64,000 nt of DNA from the NCBI GenBank assembly GCA_963924555.1, contig OZ004584.1, forward strand, positions 6,447,001 to 6,511,000, given 5' to 3'. The notes beneath the pieces are model-generated. The model did not search any database. It was given only the letters and a program-made list of their open reading frames with translations, and was not told the DNA's origin. Source of the stretch: Crambe crambe. Lineage: Eukaryota > Porifera > Demospongiae > Poecilosclerida > Crambeidae. Position 1 is the stretch's first letter; each line of letters begins with the position of its first letter. Made by a program: the position numbers and the translations under genes. Positions 12,932-27,486 of the stretch are shown one piece after another.

Positions 12932-13782
12932 ATGGTAAGATTCAAAAACAATACTGATCAATAACCCTTTATCATTGTCTGCCCAAGAATTGATTGCTAT
13001 TGACACCACTGGAAGAATCCAGATATTGTCTTGCATATTCCAGCTACTTGATTATAGGAAAGAGCAGCGAAAAATCAAATGCAGTAAAGTATTACCTCTA
13101 TGGGCTTGATTAACTCCATCAGGATTTTATTGGCCAATAGTGGTCCATTGGACACGCCCACCACCACCCTCCGCTGGGCAAGGAGGGCACTTTGAGCCAA
13201 CAGGAGGCGGTGTCCATGGTGGATGTTGTCAAATGTTCCCCCCAAGGCTACATCGCTGTATGACATCACTGTGGTCACATGATCAGTGGGTGTGTTCCCA
13301 CTGGATGGAGTGGGTGTGGTAGCCAGATTTGAAGATTCTTTGCTGCATTCAATGGTCTCAAATGCCATTTTCATATCAGATTTGATTCTTTCTGTGAGTA
13401 ACGTGTATCCAGGTGAATGTTTTACCTCTTCCAAGGTGGGAATAGAACTGAATAAGACGTCTAGATTTCCATATTCCAGGATTTCTGGTTTGGGATCAGA
13501 CTTGACAACTGGTGTAGATTGAGGTAACAGTACTCTAATATCCAACAGAGGACTGTGTCTTGATGCTTGAAAATAGACATTCTTTATCTGCTGCAAGGTC
13601 TCGCACAGGTTCCAAACTTCCTGCTGAGTCTTGTCAGGTTCTGATTCCTGGTTTCCGTCCACCCGGTGGGGTTGATAGGCCAGAGGCACGTATAAGACTC
13701 CACTCACCAGCCTGGAGGCCGCTGCTAAAGCCGGGAGGAGGAAATTACTGCTGTGAACAACAAGAGCACCGGTTTGATACAT
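11122..13782 (-). CDS. COASY: bifunctional coenzyme A synthase (PPAT/DPCK)
   Basis: The exons, in coding order, are 13782-13096, 12891-12712, 12626-12495, 12293-12156, 11992-11861, 11754-11572, 11396-11250 and 11187-11122. They give 553 residues (human COASY about 564), and every intron is phase 0. The N-terminal region is followed by the phosphopantetheine adenylyltransferase domain, with nucleotide motif [11 protein letters not shown] at about residues 178-190. The dephospho-CoA kinase domain follows, with P-loop [21 protein letters not shown], and C-terminal VTIAPEKD and [13 protein letters not shown]. The enzyme makes CoA from 4'-phosphopantetheine in two steps and in animals is mitochondrial or cytosolic. 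The start MYQTGALVV resembles the family's hydrophobic N-terminus. The gene sits 98 bp downstream of the stop of the PARP14-like gene on the same strand. Introns carry GA and CCCT microsatellites. Confidence 0.95.
11409..11557. promoter_or_regulatory. four copies of a GGTAAAGGGTC motif in a COASY intron
   Basis: Copies start at 11409, 11432 (ggtaaaggatcgac), 11517 and 11544, all in plus orientation, between COASY exons 6 and 7. The same motif lies just upstream of the COASY and integrase start codons. A regulatory role is inference; it could also be a repeat relic. Confidence 0.35.
11803..11854. repeat. (GA)n microsatellite in COASY intron
   Basis: An uninterrupted GA run of about 50 bp lies immediately intron-side of the exon ending at 11861. 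Long Leu-Ser or Glu-Arg frames across it are artefacts. Shorter relatives are a CCCT run at about 12677-12701 and a GA run at about 12900-12930. Confidence 0.95.
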
Positions 13783-13806
13783 GGTAAATTCGCACTTGCT
13801 AAACGT

Positions 13807-13820
13807 GGTAAAGGGTCGAC
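13807..13820 (-). promoter_or_regulatory. GTCGACCCTTTACC motif upstream of COASY start
   Basis: Plus-strand ggtaaagggtcgac lies 25 bp before the COASY ATG (minus strand). It matches ggtaaaaggtcgac, 18 bp before the minus-strand integrase ATG. Both are followed upstream by alternating GCGCGC sequence. This looks like a shared core-promoter or initiator element; that is inference. Confidence 0.4.
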
Positions 13821-13879
13821 AGCGTTAGGTTTCTAGCGCGCGCTAGTATAGTCCTTACATGTACTACTAATGGTTGTAG

Positions 13880-16800
13880 TTAGTTGTAAGTAATGAGGTA
13901 TGCAGGGTAGGCTTTGTCATTATCATAAGTCATGAAGACTTGAGAGCCACTTGTGTGTCCTGTTACAGTGTCATACTTCATCTGAGAAACCTGGATGTCA
14001 TTGCCTTCCTGAGCTCCAGGCTTGGCTGGAGGCATGCGCAGAGTTTCATCAGGTGGACAATCATAGCTACTTCCTGTCAGCACTTTTACCAGAAATATTT
14101 CTTTTCCAGTTAAAGTTTGATGTGCATAATTATCCGAATAACTGGCACTAACAGCAAAGTAGTTAGCCACACCCCACATCCCCTGAGCTCCGTATCGCAT
14201 GTCAAACCCGTCTTCACCTTCGTATATCAATTTTGGGTCATTACTTTGTGTGCCATGAAACAGCTCCATCTCATTGATGAGTCCTCTGTTCTTTCGATCC
14301 AAACGTTTCTTCTGGAATGCATATTTTTCCCACAACCATTTATTTTGTATGCGAGTGATTTTGAGAATTTTATGACTTGACATAGTTGAATGAAATCGTC
14401 TCTCAATATGCTCCCACTCAGGAGTGTCTGGATCTACTTGAAAGAGCTCAGTCGTTTGAGACTGCTCCTGCCACTCTTGAGGAAAGACGAGATCATGATG
14501 AGAACAAGTAGATGTCACATGAAAGGTGAGTATTTCCTCATTAATGGTGTGGGTTGCAGCTTCAACTTTGAAACAAATCCCTTCCACTTTGAGTAATTCA
14601 TGAACTCTACCTCCTTCAGACACACTTTCAAATGAATGTAGCACGTCATTCTTCCTTGCAATCTCTTGAATCTTCCTTCTTAGAGCTGGAGTCAGATTTT
14701 CTGGGAGATTATCGAATACTTGAGAACAAATAGAACTTTTCAATTTGGAAAGTAACATATCTTCAGCAGCGTTCAAACTTTCACGTGGCCCTCGCAAAGT
14801 CAAAATCACATCTTTCCCAACTTCCAGCTGCTGCCCTCCAGCAGATTCCAGATTAACACTCTTGGATGGTGGATCAACTCGGTTGAGGGTGGCTAGCCGC
14901 TTGATCTGACGTTTGGAATGAGTAGCTAGATTAACCTGGCGCATTTCAGAGAAATTGAATATAAACGCTTCATTGTTGATGACCAAACAACCCGGATTAT
15001 TAGCTTGATACATATTTTCAATAGCCCTGGAGTCACTAAGACTATAAGGTAGAAAAGCATGGCCATCTTGATACAACCACTGGTATTTCGAAGAAGAAAA
15101 GGCTGGGATAATTTGTACTGATTCGCTAGTGATAGTATTAATTCGTTTCATTTTAGCAAAATCAAAGATATATGGCTGACCGTGAAACACAATTTGGACA
15201 GATCCTTTTGGAGATGACTGGAAATAAGCAGTGAGTTTACGGGATATCACACTATCAAAAGAAAATAATCCTTCACTGTTCAACCACTGCCAATTGCTGG
15301 TGAGGGGAGAACTTGGAACTAATTTGGGAGGAGAATTTGGAACCGATTTGGGAGGAGAATTTGGAACCAATTTGGGAAGAGGATTTCGAACCAATTTGGG
15401 AGAATTTGGAACAGATCTGGAACGAGGATTTGGAACCAGTTTAGGAGAATTTGGAACCGATTTAGGATGAGGATTTGGGACCAATTTTGGAATGCTTGAA
15501 CTCTTAATGTGGGAGACTTTTGTGGTCGAATGACCACCAGCACCATACTGATACTCCCCACACAATCCTGAAATCATAACTGGCTTGAACTCGTTGACAG
15601 TTCCCTTTTGAGTTAAAACGAATTTCACATTGTGGATTGTAGTTTGAGGGAAAGCCAGGCAGAAGTCTTTTACTGCCTTCAAAGATGCTTTGGCACATAT
15701 GTGTTTCGGTATAAAATCTTTTCCATGTCCTGTGCCGATAGCAGGAAAAGCTATGGAAGAAAGAGCTTCACCAGATGCTGCTTTGAGGCTCTCAAAAACA
15801 GAAGAATACAGAGTCTGCTCTTCGTTGTGGCGACCACCCATCCAGCGAGGTACGATGGCATGGATCACTTTCTTGCATGGGAGATCTCCAGCTCCTAGAC
15901 AAACTGCTTGACCAGGTTTAACCTTGCGGTTCGTGCGAATGTAGTCATCACTCTCCATCTGTATACTTGCTCCACCAGCATCTGAAATAGCTTTAGCTAG
16001 TCCCTCAATATGGTTCAGATCTTCATTGGCAGCATTTACAATAGCATCAACCTGCTCATAGACAAGATCTCCTTTGCAGATGTCAACTTTGACATATCCA
16101 GCAGTGTCCAATTGAATCGATGAACTGCAGATAAGTTCACTATTTGTTCCAGTTTTAGATTTAGAGCAAGAACATGTCACACAGAGATCACTTTCTAGTT
16201 TAGACTGAAATCTTGTGAATTCGGTAGTTGATAGTAAGGGAACATGGAGAGGTTTAATAGGCACTTGCTTCTCTCCAATGGTTTTCTCGATTATTTCAAT
16301 CACGGTTGTCTGAATGAGTGGCTTGACTTTGGCAATGGCAGTCTCAGAACCACTGATACGGAGACCCACACTGGGCTTTTTCTGAACTTGCACAGAGGCT
16401 CGATGCTGTCCAGCGATGGCATTAGCATTTTTTATAAGATGCACTGATCTCACAGGTGAAAGTAATATCAAGCTTATGACAGGATCTTTAGTACAAATAA
16501 TGTGGCTTGTGCTTGCACTGTCTCCGACAAATTTTTGAATCTGCTCTTCAGCAATGGTGAGATTTTCAGCAAGTTTCTTGGGAGCAGAAATAGTCACTGT
16601 TCTAGAGCGTGTGTCAATGCATCCAACATTCACATTAACAGTCAAATAATCAAACCTTTTCTCCTTCTTGGCCTTGAATAAAACGTTAGTACCCTTTGGT
16701 GATAAAGAAATGACTTTCTGTACAGTCTGAACCCCTTCGGAAAGGATTGCATCCTTAGCCTCTTGTACTCCAATTCTGGACGCTCCAATGACTTCAAACA

Positions 16801-19333
16801 TCACAATCAGCTGTTTACTACCAGTCTTAGAAGTTTGAAAAGTTACCAGGACTTTAGATCTCTTCTCCTCTTGTTCTTTGATTTGATTCCATCTCTTGGA
16901 CCACATTCTTATTAATCCTAATGGGCACGAAAGGTCAAAGTTTTCAATGGATATTTCCATGCGGAGCAGCCCAGACATGAGTCTCTCTTTCACATCGTTC
17001 ACTTGGCGGATTGAGCCGTGAATTTCAATAATGCCGTTATCAGTGTCGTTATCAGGAGGAAAGAGTGTTAGTCTTGAACAATTTCTTCTCAACTCTTCAA
17101 ACTCTGTTTGGTACAGCTTCAGTAGCTGACATACTTGATGGCTTACAGGTATGAACTTTGTAGTGATCAAACTGGACTCTATCAACTGTTTGATTTCATC
17201 ATAGCACCGTTGGACTTCTTCTGAGTATAAGCCATGGATAGTCACTGATGAAGTATGGTCATGTGTTATTTGAACTTTGTACCAATTTTCGAGTTCGAAT
17301 TTCACATCCTTGATGGTTTTCTCAGCTCCTTTGTGAGGCATACGGTAAAACTTCGAGCATGGATCCAAGAGCTGAAGTGATTCAGAAACCTTCTCAAAAA
17401 GCTTTGGATTTCTGGAATAAATATACACAACTATTAGATCGTCTTTTGAGTGATGGCTTCTTTTCCTACGTTCTCTTTCTTGCTGCTTTAGAATAGTGTA
17501 TTGGAATGTAGATTCATCTAATTTCAGAGGTCTAAGAATTGTTTGTTCAATCAGTGACTGGGACTTTGGGTTGCAAGTGTATGCGAACTTTCCACTCAAC
17601 AGTCCTTCAAAGATATCAGTACACATTTTTTCCATTGACAGCTGAATTTCACTTTTGTTGCCAGTGAGTATCACCTTATCTCCATTGAAAGTGACTTTAG
17701 CAGGAAGCTGGGATATGAAATCTCTTTTAAACAATTTCAGGTATATGGCTTCTTCAGGTTTGCATCCAAGGTGATGAGCATTGAAGGAAAGAAGCTCCAT
17801 TATCACAGGAACTGCATTTTCAAGGCTAGTGGAATCGAATGAATACAATACCACGATTGACTTTCTCTGAGATGACTCTGGGTAGCACATGTAGACAGGG
17901 TCTTTGAGTTGCTTTCTGATCTTTTCTAGACGATTAACATGACATTCTTTTTCTAATATCATTTCTTTTGAGAGCAAGCTGTCCACGAGAGCTTTAACAT
18001 AGCTATGAGCTTTCTCTATGCCAGATAGGGGACCTTCAAATCGAATACTTGACACATTTCCTTGATAGTCTACAATTTGGATTCCATATTTCTGATGGAT
18101 ATCTGCAGGCAAGGAGGGCCTCAAATGCACTAGGGCATCCATCTTCAACCTGTCAACATAAAAATAATTATACAATAAAAATGCTCATACCTCCCACCTT
18201 AACTCCAAAAAAAACAAACCATGAAAATTTAACCTAGCTATCATTTCTTGGGTGAAGTCTTTACCTATTCAAATAACCACTATACAGTACATTTTTTACC
18301 TGTCAATAGGCAGTTCTTTATTCAAGCTCCTCCATAGGAACATATAAGCATCTTCCACAGCATCACGTTTGCCAGAAAATCTCACACTCTGATCCTTGAA
18401 CAGTGGTTGAATGATGACATTTTGGTTGCTATCGAATGGAGACATTATCTCTTTAAGAGCAGCACGTCCACTCGAGTTCAACATCAGAGTGTTCCATTGG
18501 TTGGAATCCAGTCTCAGTATCTTTTCGTGGCTGCACTGTTCTAGAGATTTCGCCTTCTGAGTTTGCAGTCTTGCAACCTTGACTCTGATCGTCACGCCAT
18601 CCAGTACACTGTTGTTCAGCATAGAAACTGCACTCTGTGCTGAGTGTGGGTCGTGGAAATTGACGTGAGCATACTTTGATGAATCAACGACGTGAATGAC
18701 AGGTTCACCTTTGATTTCTCCTGCCTGTTTGAAATGTGAATACAGCTTTTCCTTTGTTACAGTAGGAGGGAGATGGGTGACCTTCACTGACGACCCTCCC
18801 ATCAGAGGCTGAACATGAGAAGGGCTTTGTGGAGCAAGTTTTTCTGACTGACTTCGACTGAACTCGGGAGAGTGAGATGAAGAAATTGGTCTCACCATCG
18901 GTGAGGAAAGACCATTACTGCTAGTACTTTCAGATGACTGGCTTTGTTTAATCATGTGATCACCAGAGGTAACTAAGCCAGGAGTCACTGTACTATCACT
19001 GGATGATTCCTCAAGATTCAGTGGGAAATTTGAACTGAACTTCACATCTATACACATCCCAAACAAAGTGCTAAGGTGTAAAGCCCGAATCGCTTCTTGG
19101 GCTACTTTGTTCCTTGAAAAGAATATAAAACCATAACCTTTGAACTTATTCGTCTTCTCATCACAGACGAGTTCAATATTACGAATGTTTGGTGCAAATT
19201 CCCTGAAGTGTTCACGAATGTGGTGTTCGGTAGTGTACTCAGGCAATTTGGATCCAAAAAATACTCTGCACTGACCACCCATTCTGGAACTAGTCTTAGA
19301 TTTGGTGTAGTCATCTTTCTTCATGGTGTCCAT
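13880..19333 (-). CDS. PARP14-like mono-ADP-ribosyltransferase, copy 1
   Basis: Exons 19333-18300 and 18149-13880 join in phase (gac ag|g) to give 1,767 residues. Domains in order: RRM (about 23-100, CRVFFGSKLPEY), a second RRM (about 181-255, VKVTHLPPTVTKEKL), KH-like repeats (about 270-1020), one macro domain (about 1028-1200, VDAIVNAANEDL, the ADP-ribose loop), a Pro-rich repeat linker, two WWE domains (about 1295-1430, WQWLNSEG and YQWLYQDG) and a C-terminal PARP catalytic domain (FHGT...YFAVSASYSDNY). In the catalytic triad His and Tyr are present but the third position is Val (VFMTYDNDKAYP) instead of Glu, which predicts mono- rather than poly-ADP-ribosylation. PARP14-type proteins bind RNA and ADP-ribose and act in antiviral and interferon-like signalling. 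The ATG sits right after an acceptor-like tatatag, so a 5' leader exon may exist. Confidence 0.9.
15304..15490 (-). repeat. in-frame Pro/Ser/Asn repeat in PARP14-like copy 1
   Basis: Roughly eight degenerate units of the form P(N/S)SP(P/K)KLVP lie between the macro and WWE domains. At DNA level these are purine-rich direct repeats (ggaacc-aatttgggag). PARP14-like copy 2 has no such array at the matching position, so the expansion is specific to this gene. Confidence 0.85.
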
Positions 19334-19629
19334 CTATATAAATAGAGTGATGATTAAAATTGATGTATTATTATTATCATATGGGAAAAAAATGGGTTAG
19401 TAAGTTAATTATCCTTACTGAAGTAGGAATATCCCCTTCCAGGTTGAAACCTGCATGATCATGATGGAAATGAGATCAGGATAAAGCAATGGAAAATTAC
19501 ATACTACGGTAATACAGAATATTAATAACTATATGGATGAGTTGGTTCAACTTCTCCATTGCATATGCTGATATAAGCCACTACTATCAAATAGAGTACT
19601 ACCGGTAAAATTAATATGCTTATAGTGTA

Positions 19630-19886
19630 CAGTGGAACCTCTAAATACGGACACCTTTGGGACCAGCGAAAAGTGTCCTTATTAGAGAGGAGTCCCTATT
19701 TCAGGGGTTAAATTATACACATTTATATTTATATTGTGTTGGGACAAGAAAAAGTGTCCTGATTAGAGAGATGTCCCTATTTCAGGGGTTAAATTATACA
19801 CATTTATATTGTGTTGGGACAAGAAAAAGTGTCCTGATTAGAGAAGTTTTTGTATTTCAGAGAGTCCACATTTAGGGGTTCCACTG
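19630..19886. mobile_element. pogo/Tc1-like MITE with internal 75-bp repeats
   Basis: The terminal inverted repeats cagtggaacctctaaa and tttaggggttccactg are flanked by TA on both sides (19628-19629 and 19887-19888), as expected for Tc1/mariner/pogo insertion. The interior holds two and a half direct copies of a roughly 75-bp unit (aagtgtcctNattagagag, from about 19671, 19751 and 19828). Non-coding. Confidence 0.75.
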
Positions 19887-19991
19887 TACAACTTATTCCG
19901 ATGATGTTGATTATTGGTTCAATAACTCATTCTAAGTATGTTATTTTGTAGTTACACTGTTCTCAACTTCTCTCCATTGAATATACTCATT

Positions 19992-21152
19992 CTAACAGGT
20001 TATACATTGAAGCCACCTACTCTGTCTGATGCTCGAGGCAATGTTTGTGTGGCTATTTTTGTCGAGTGCCACGGCCAAACTTGCCCAGCTTGGAGTGCCA
20101 CTTTTCTTAGTAACAGCATCATCGCCTCGTAACCACGCTTCAACCATATCACCAGGAAGTGTCTTCATCCTCTTGAGTTTGGTGTAAGACAATCCAAGAG
20201 CCGTCCCCAGTTTTATCAGCTCTTCATCATTCAAATCTTCAAGTATTCTACTAACTTCATAGTGATCGGTTATTTCAAGACAGCTTTGAATTGCTAAAAA
20301 GTGGATAAATAATTATATTGGATGAAAGGCATCTGGAGGTTTAGCTATAGATATGTACTAGCTTATATGCAGCTAGCTGAGAGTAACTACAAGTACTCTT
20401 GAATTTATATCCAGTGTTTGTTAATAGGTTCGAATCTGCAACAGGGAGTATAGCTACACAACTTTATAAGCAGTAACACTGCCTAATTCCGTATGCACAC
20501 TCACACATGATATGGTATCGTGTTACCACAAATATGTAATAAATATATTTGTGGTATGTGGTCGTTACTAATTAACCAAGTACATGTAGCAGAGATTATG
20601 TACAGCTCTTAGTACCTACCTAGTTACAGTATTCATTGCCACTAGCCAACCTTTAGATCCTGGTTGAGTAGGACGGGTAAAAAATTCTAAGTGCCACTCC
20701 AATTGATAAATTTGCTACGTATTTTTCCCTTGGCATGCAATCAATTTTTTGTGGCGTGATAATTACATAGGATGAATACGGTAACAGAGATTCTTGCCCT
20801 TTACATAAATGGGTTTTGCTATAGCTAGTTACATGTACTGTGTAGATGAATGACATAATTATAATTACAAAAGCTCTATGATAAGAATGTATAAAAGGAT
20901 TCAGTGGATGGGGTGGGGATTTCTAAATAGCTAGCTTGCCACCTGAGACTCAAATTCCCTGGGGCTATGATAAAGCAGTAAGGGCGCCTACCAGACTTAG
21001 TGCCCACCAGTAACTTAGTACTAGCTAGCTAGTTGCAAAAAAATACTACACCTACCTGCAACATTCTCCGATTTTTCACTCTTCAGTTCTTCATATTTTC
21101 TACTAATGTTACCTGCAGGGGCTGCTAATAAGATACTCTTCCCAGTCGCCAT
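19992..21152 (-). CDS. small Death-domain protein
   Basis: Exon 1 is 21152-21056 (MATGKSILLAAPAGNIS...) and exon 2 is 20293-19992, joined in phase 1 (gca g|ca) to give 132 residues. Exon 2 is essentially one Death domain: DLNDEELIKLGTALGLSY, LKRMKTLPGDMVEAWL, then the helix 4-6 segment with SWASLAVALDKNSHTNIASSI. Death domains are helical bundles that assemble apoptotic and innate-immune signalling complexes. There is no other domain, so it would be an adaptor or a decoy. It lies upstream of the PARP14-like gene on the same strand, but the possible donors near its end do not match the reading phase of that gene, so I treat it as separate and terminated by its own TAG. Confidence 0.75.
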
Positions 21153-21201
21153 TAATAGACCAACAATGCACTTAACTTAAGAGATTTTATGTTTATCAGA
21201 T

Positions 21202-21263
21202 CACGGCTTTGGGTAAGGGTCACCTAAACCACGTACTTACATTATGTGGGTGTGGCTCGATCT
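21202..21263. promoter_or_regulatory. promoter-like module shared with the kinase gene
   Basis: Two blocks, acggctttgggtaagggt-cacctaaaccac (21202-21231) and gtgggtgtggctcgatct (21246-21263), recur in the same order at 27397-27426 and 27465-27482. The second block is identical at both loci. Here it lies 50 bp upstream of the Death-domain gene start, in the opposite orientation to that gene. Confidence 0.5.
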
Positions 21264-21538
21264 GCAATGCTAGAGTAAGTTGGTTCTATTGTAATGCCAA
21301 TATAAGCCACCTACTTTAGGGCACAACTAAGTATACAATTCTGATCATTACTGTCACTATGATCATGTACTCAGTCCTATAGCATATTCCACTGTAAACC
21401 ACTTGGGCATATACTGCATGACATATCGCAATGAGTTCAACAGGAAGTGGTAAAGGGTTAGTGCAACTGTGAGTGAGTAGCTAACTGGTTATGAAAACAG
21501 TGTGTTTTGATTTATAATTGGGAATTGCCATCTGTTTC

Positions 21539-25500
<3,962 letters not shown>

Positions 25501-25503
25501 CTG

Positions 25504-26565
25504 CAAAATATATAATTATAATTATGGTATGGACGGAGAAGCCATTTATCAACCAAATATACTTTGTTTCATATCTCTTTTGTTGATGGTCATCATGGAT
25601 CAATGCTATAATACATGATCTAGTATAGCTGTCATAAAGGCAACCATGACCCATCTGCTTTTATATTTTAATACTATCAAAATAATACTTCATATCATCA
25701 CAAGTATCAAATAGCTTATATCCGTCTCTATGATACACTCCCTCTCTGCTCCTCCCACCTCCTCTACCCTTCCTCCCCTCCATTACTCCCTGTATAATAT
25801 CTCTACAGTACACCCTTGAGAAAAACATGCTGGAAGTTTGGATAAAAAACAAGCAAATAGTGTGCCCATTGTACAGCACATGCACATTTTCCCTTTTTTT
25901 TTTTTTTTTTTTTTTTTTTTGGCTGTGATGGCAAGTCCATTAATGCAGTTTGCATAACTTCAGTCCTATAATTAATTTTGTTTACTGACACCTCCCAGAT
26001 TCTTCATACCACTTAGGTAGCAGGTATCATGGGGGAGAGCCTGACTAGCGAGACTATTTGCCTGACAAATGCACAAAACACTGCTATACCTCTGATTAAG
26101 GGCACCACAGGACTATGTGGGCTCGTATGGTTGGTGAAGCTTTTCAGGTTCTCTGTGAGACATGAAACTAGCAATCACCCTATAGATCTTCAATATTGCA
26201 ACATTACTTTGTGTGGGTGGATCAAAGGTGTGCTATATCCTTCATACAACACTGTTTTTGAACAGGCTGTGCTGTATGAAACTCATAATACAGTACAGTA
26301 TGCATGCAAGGAAAGCGTACCTATTGAAACACAATAGAACACTTGCACAACTAGCCAAAAGACTTATAGTATCCACAGTTTTACAGTTGTATGGTTTCCA
26401 AACAATGCAATTATTGACCAAAAAATCTAATTGAGACTAAATTGATGAGGGAGAAAGTTACATATTCTGCATCTCCTAATAATACACCTGGATATCAGTC
26501 CTACTGTATCACATCAAAAATCATGAACATTAACTTGATTGACTCTACCATTTATTTACTTACTA

Positions 26566-26601
<36 letters not shown>

Positions 26602-27396
26602 TATTTATTTTTTTTGGGGGGGGGGGAACTTTAACATTTCCAATTGATAACATTGTCCATTGTACTCATGAAAATTGTATACTACTCTTGATTTTCTTAT
26701 GTCCTCATAGATATAGTGTGGTACAGCTCCTTTATAAATCCACCCTTGCAAACTACAATGAATTACTTAGAGCACTGGAGGGAGTGCTGTATGTGTAATA
26801 TAGCACTTGAAGTGTGGTCAAGAGGCCAATATAGCACGAGGCGAATGCTATATTACACATTATAGCCAGTCCGTAATTCGTAATACAAGTACTTGAACTT
26901 TGAACTTTTCATAGATGGTTTTTTCAGATGATTGAAGATGTATGAGTCATACTGGGTATGATGCTACAGTAACACAACTACTTGTATTTAAAATAAAATT
27001 CTGCATAATTATTATTGTGATGATGTACACAATTCTGCATACATTAGCTATAAACAACAAAAAGAAGCTTCTGTCAACATTTTTTTCCCCTAGCTACTCA
27101 ATCATTGATCAAGATAAATATGTGATGCCATGTCAATGCAGTGCAAACCTTACAATGCTATTAGCTAGCTCGTGTAATTTTAGTTGGGTTACAATGTGTA
27201 ATTACCTGAACTTCCAGGAAAGAAGAAAATCAAGAACAACTGTAACACAATTCTTGAAAGCTATCAAAAGACATTGAATCCATGAATAAAACTTCATTGC
27301 TAACTATAAGCCACGCGTTTTATACCTTCAACTGTAGTGGTGGATAATTTGAGTTCATTCTTCCTCATATATACTGCATGCTCATAATGAAGATTA
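25504..27396. other. gene-poor stretch, repeats only
   Basis: A 30-bp T run (about 25890-25920), an (ATT)n microsatellite (about 26566-26600) and a palindrome around 26793-26866 (gtgtaatatagca against tgctatattacac) are visible. Several short frames have no domains. The missing first exon of the receptor should lie here or further upstream, but I could not identify it. Confidence 0.4.
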
Positions 27397-27482
27397 ACGG
27401 CTCTGAGTAAGGGTCGCCTAAATCACATAATGTCCTACGCTACATACATATACACATAATACACGTGGGTGTGGCTCGATCT
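27397..27482 (+). promoter_or_regulatory. promoter-like module before the kinase gene
   Basis: Two blocks match 21202-21263, including the identical 18-mer gtgggtgtggctcgatct, which here ends four bases before the first ATG at 27487. Its position suggests it covers the transcription start. Confidence 0.5.
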
Positions 27483-27486
27483 AACT

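Noticed and set aside
18296-20293. Fusion of the small Death-domain gene to PARP14-like copy 1
   Set aside because: All plausible donors near the end of the Death exon give a stop codon when joined to the acceptor-like site before the PARP14-like ATG.
26442-26798. Frame with poly-Tyr
   Set aside because: Translation of the ATT microsatellite.
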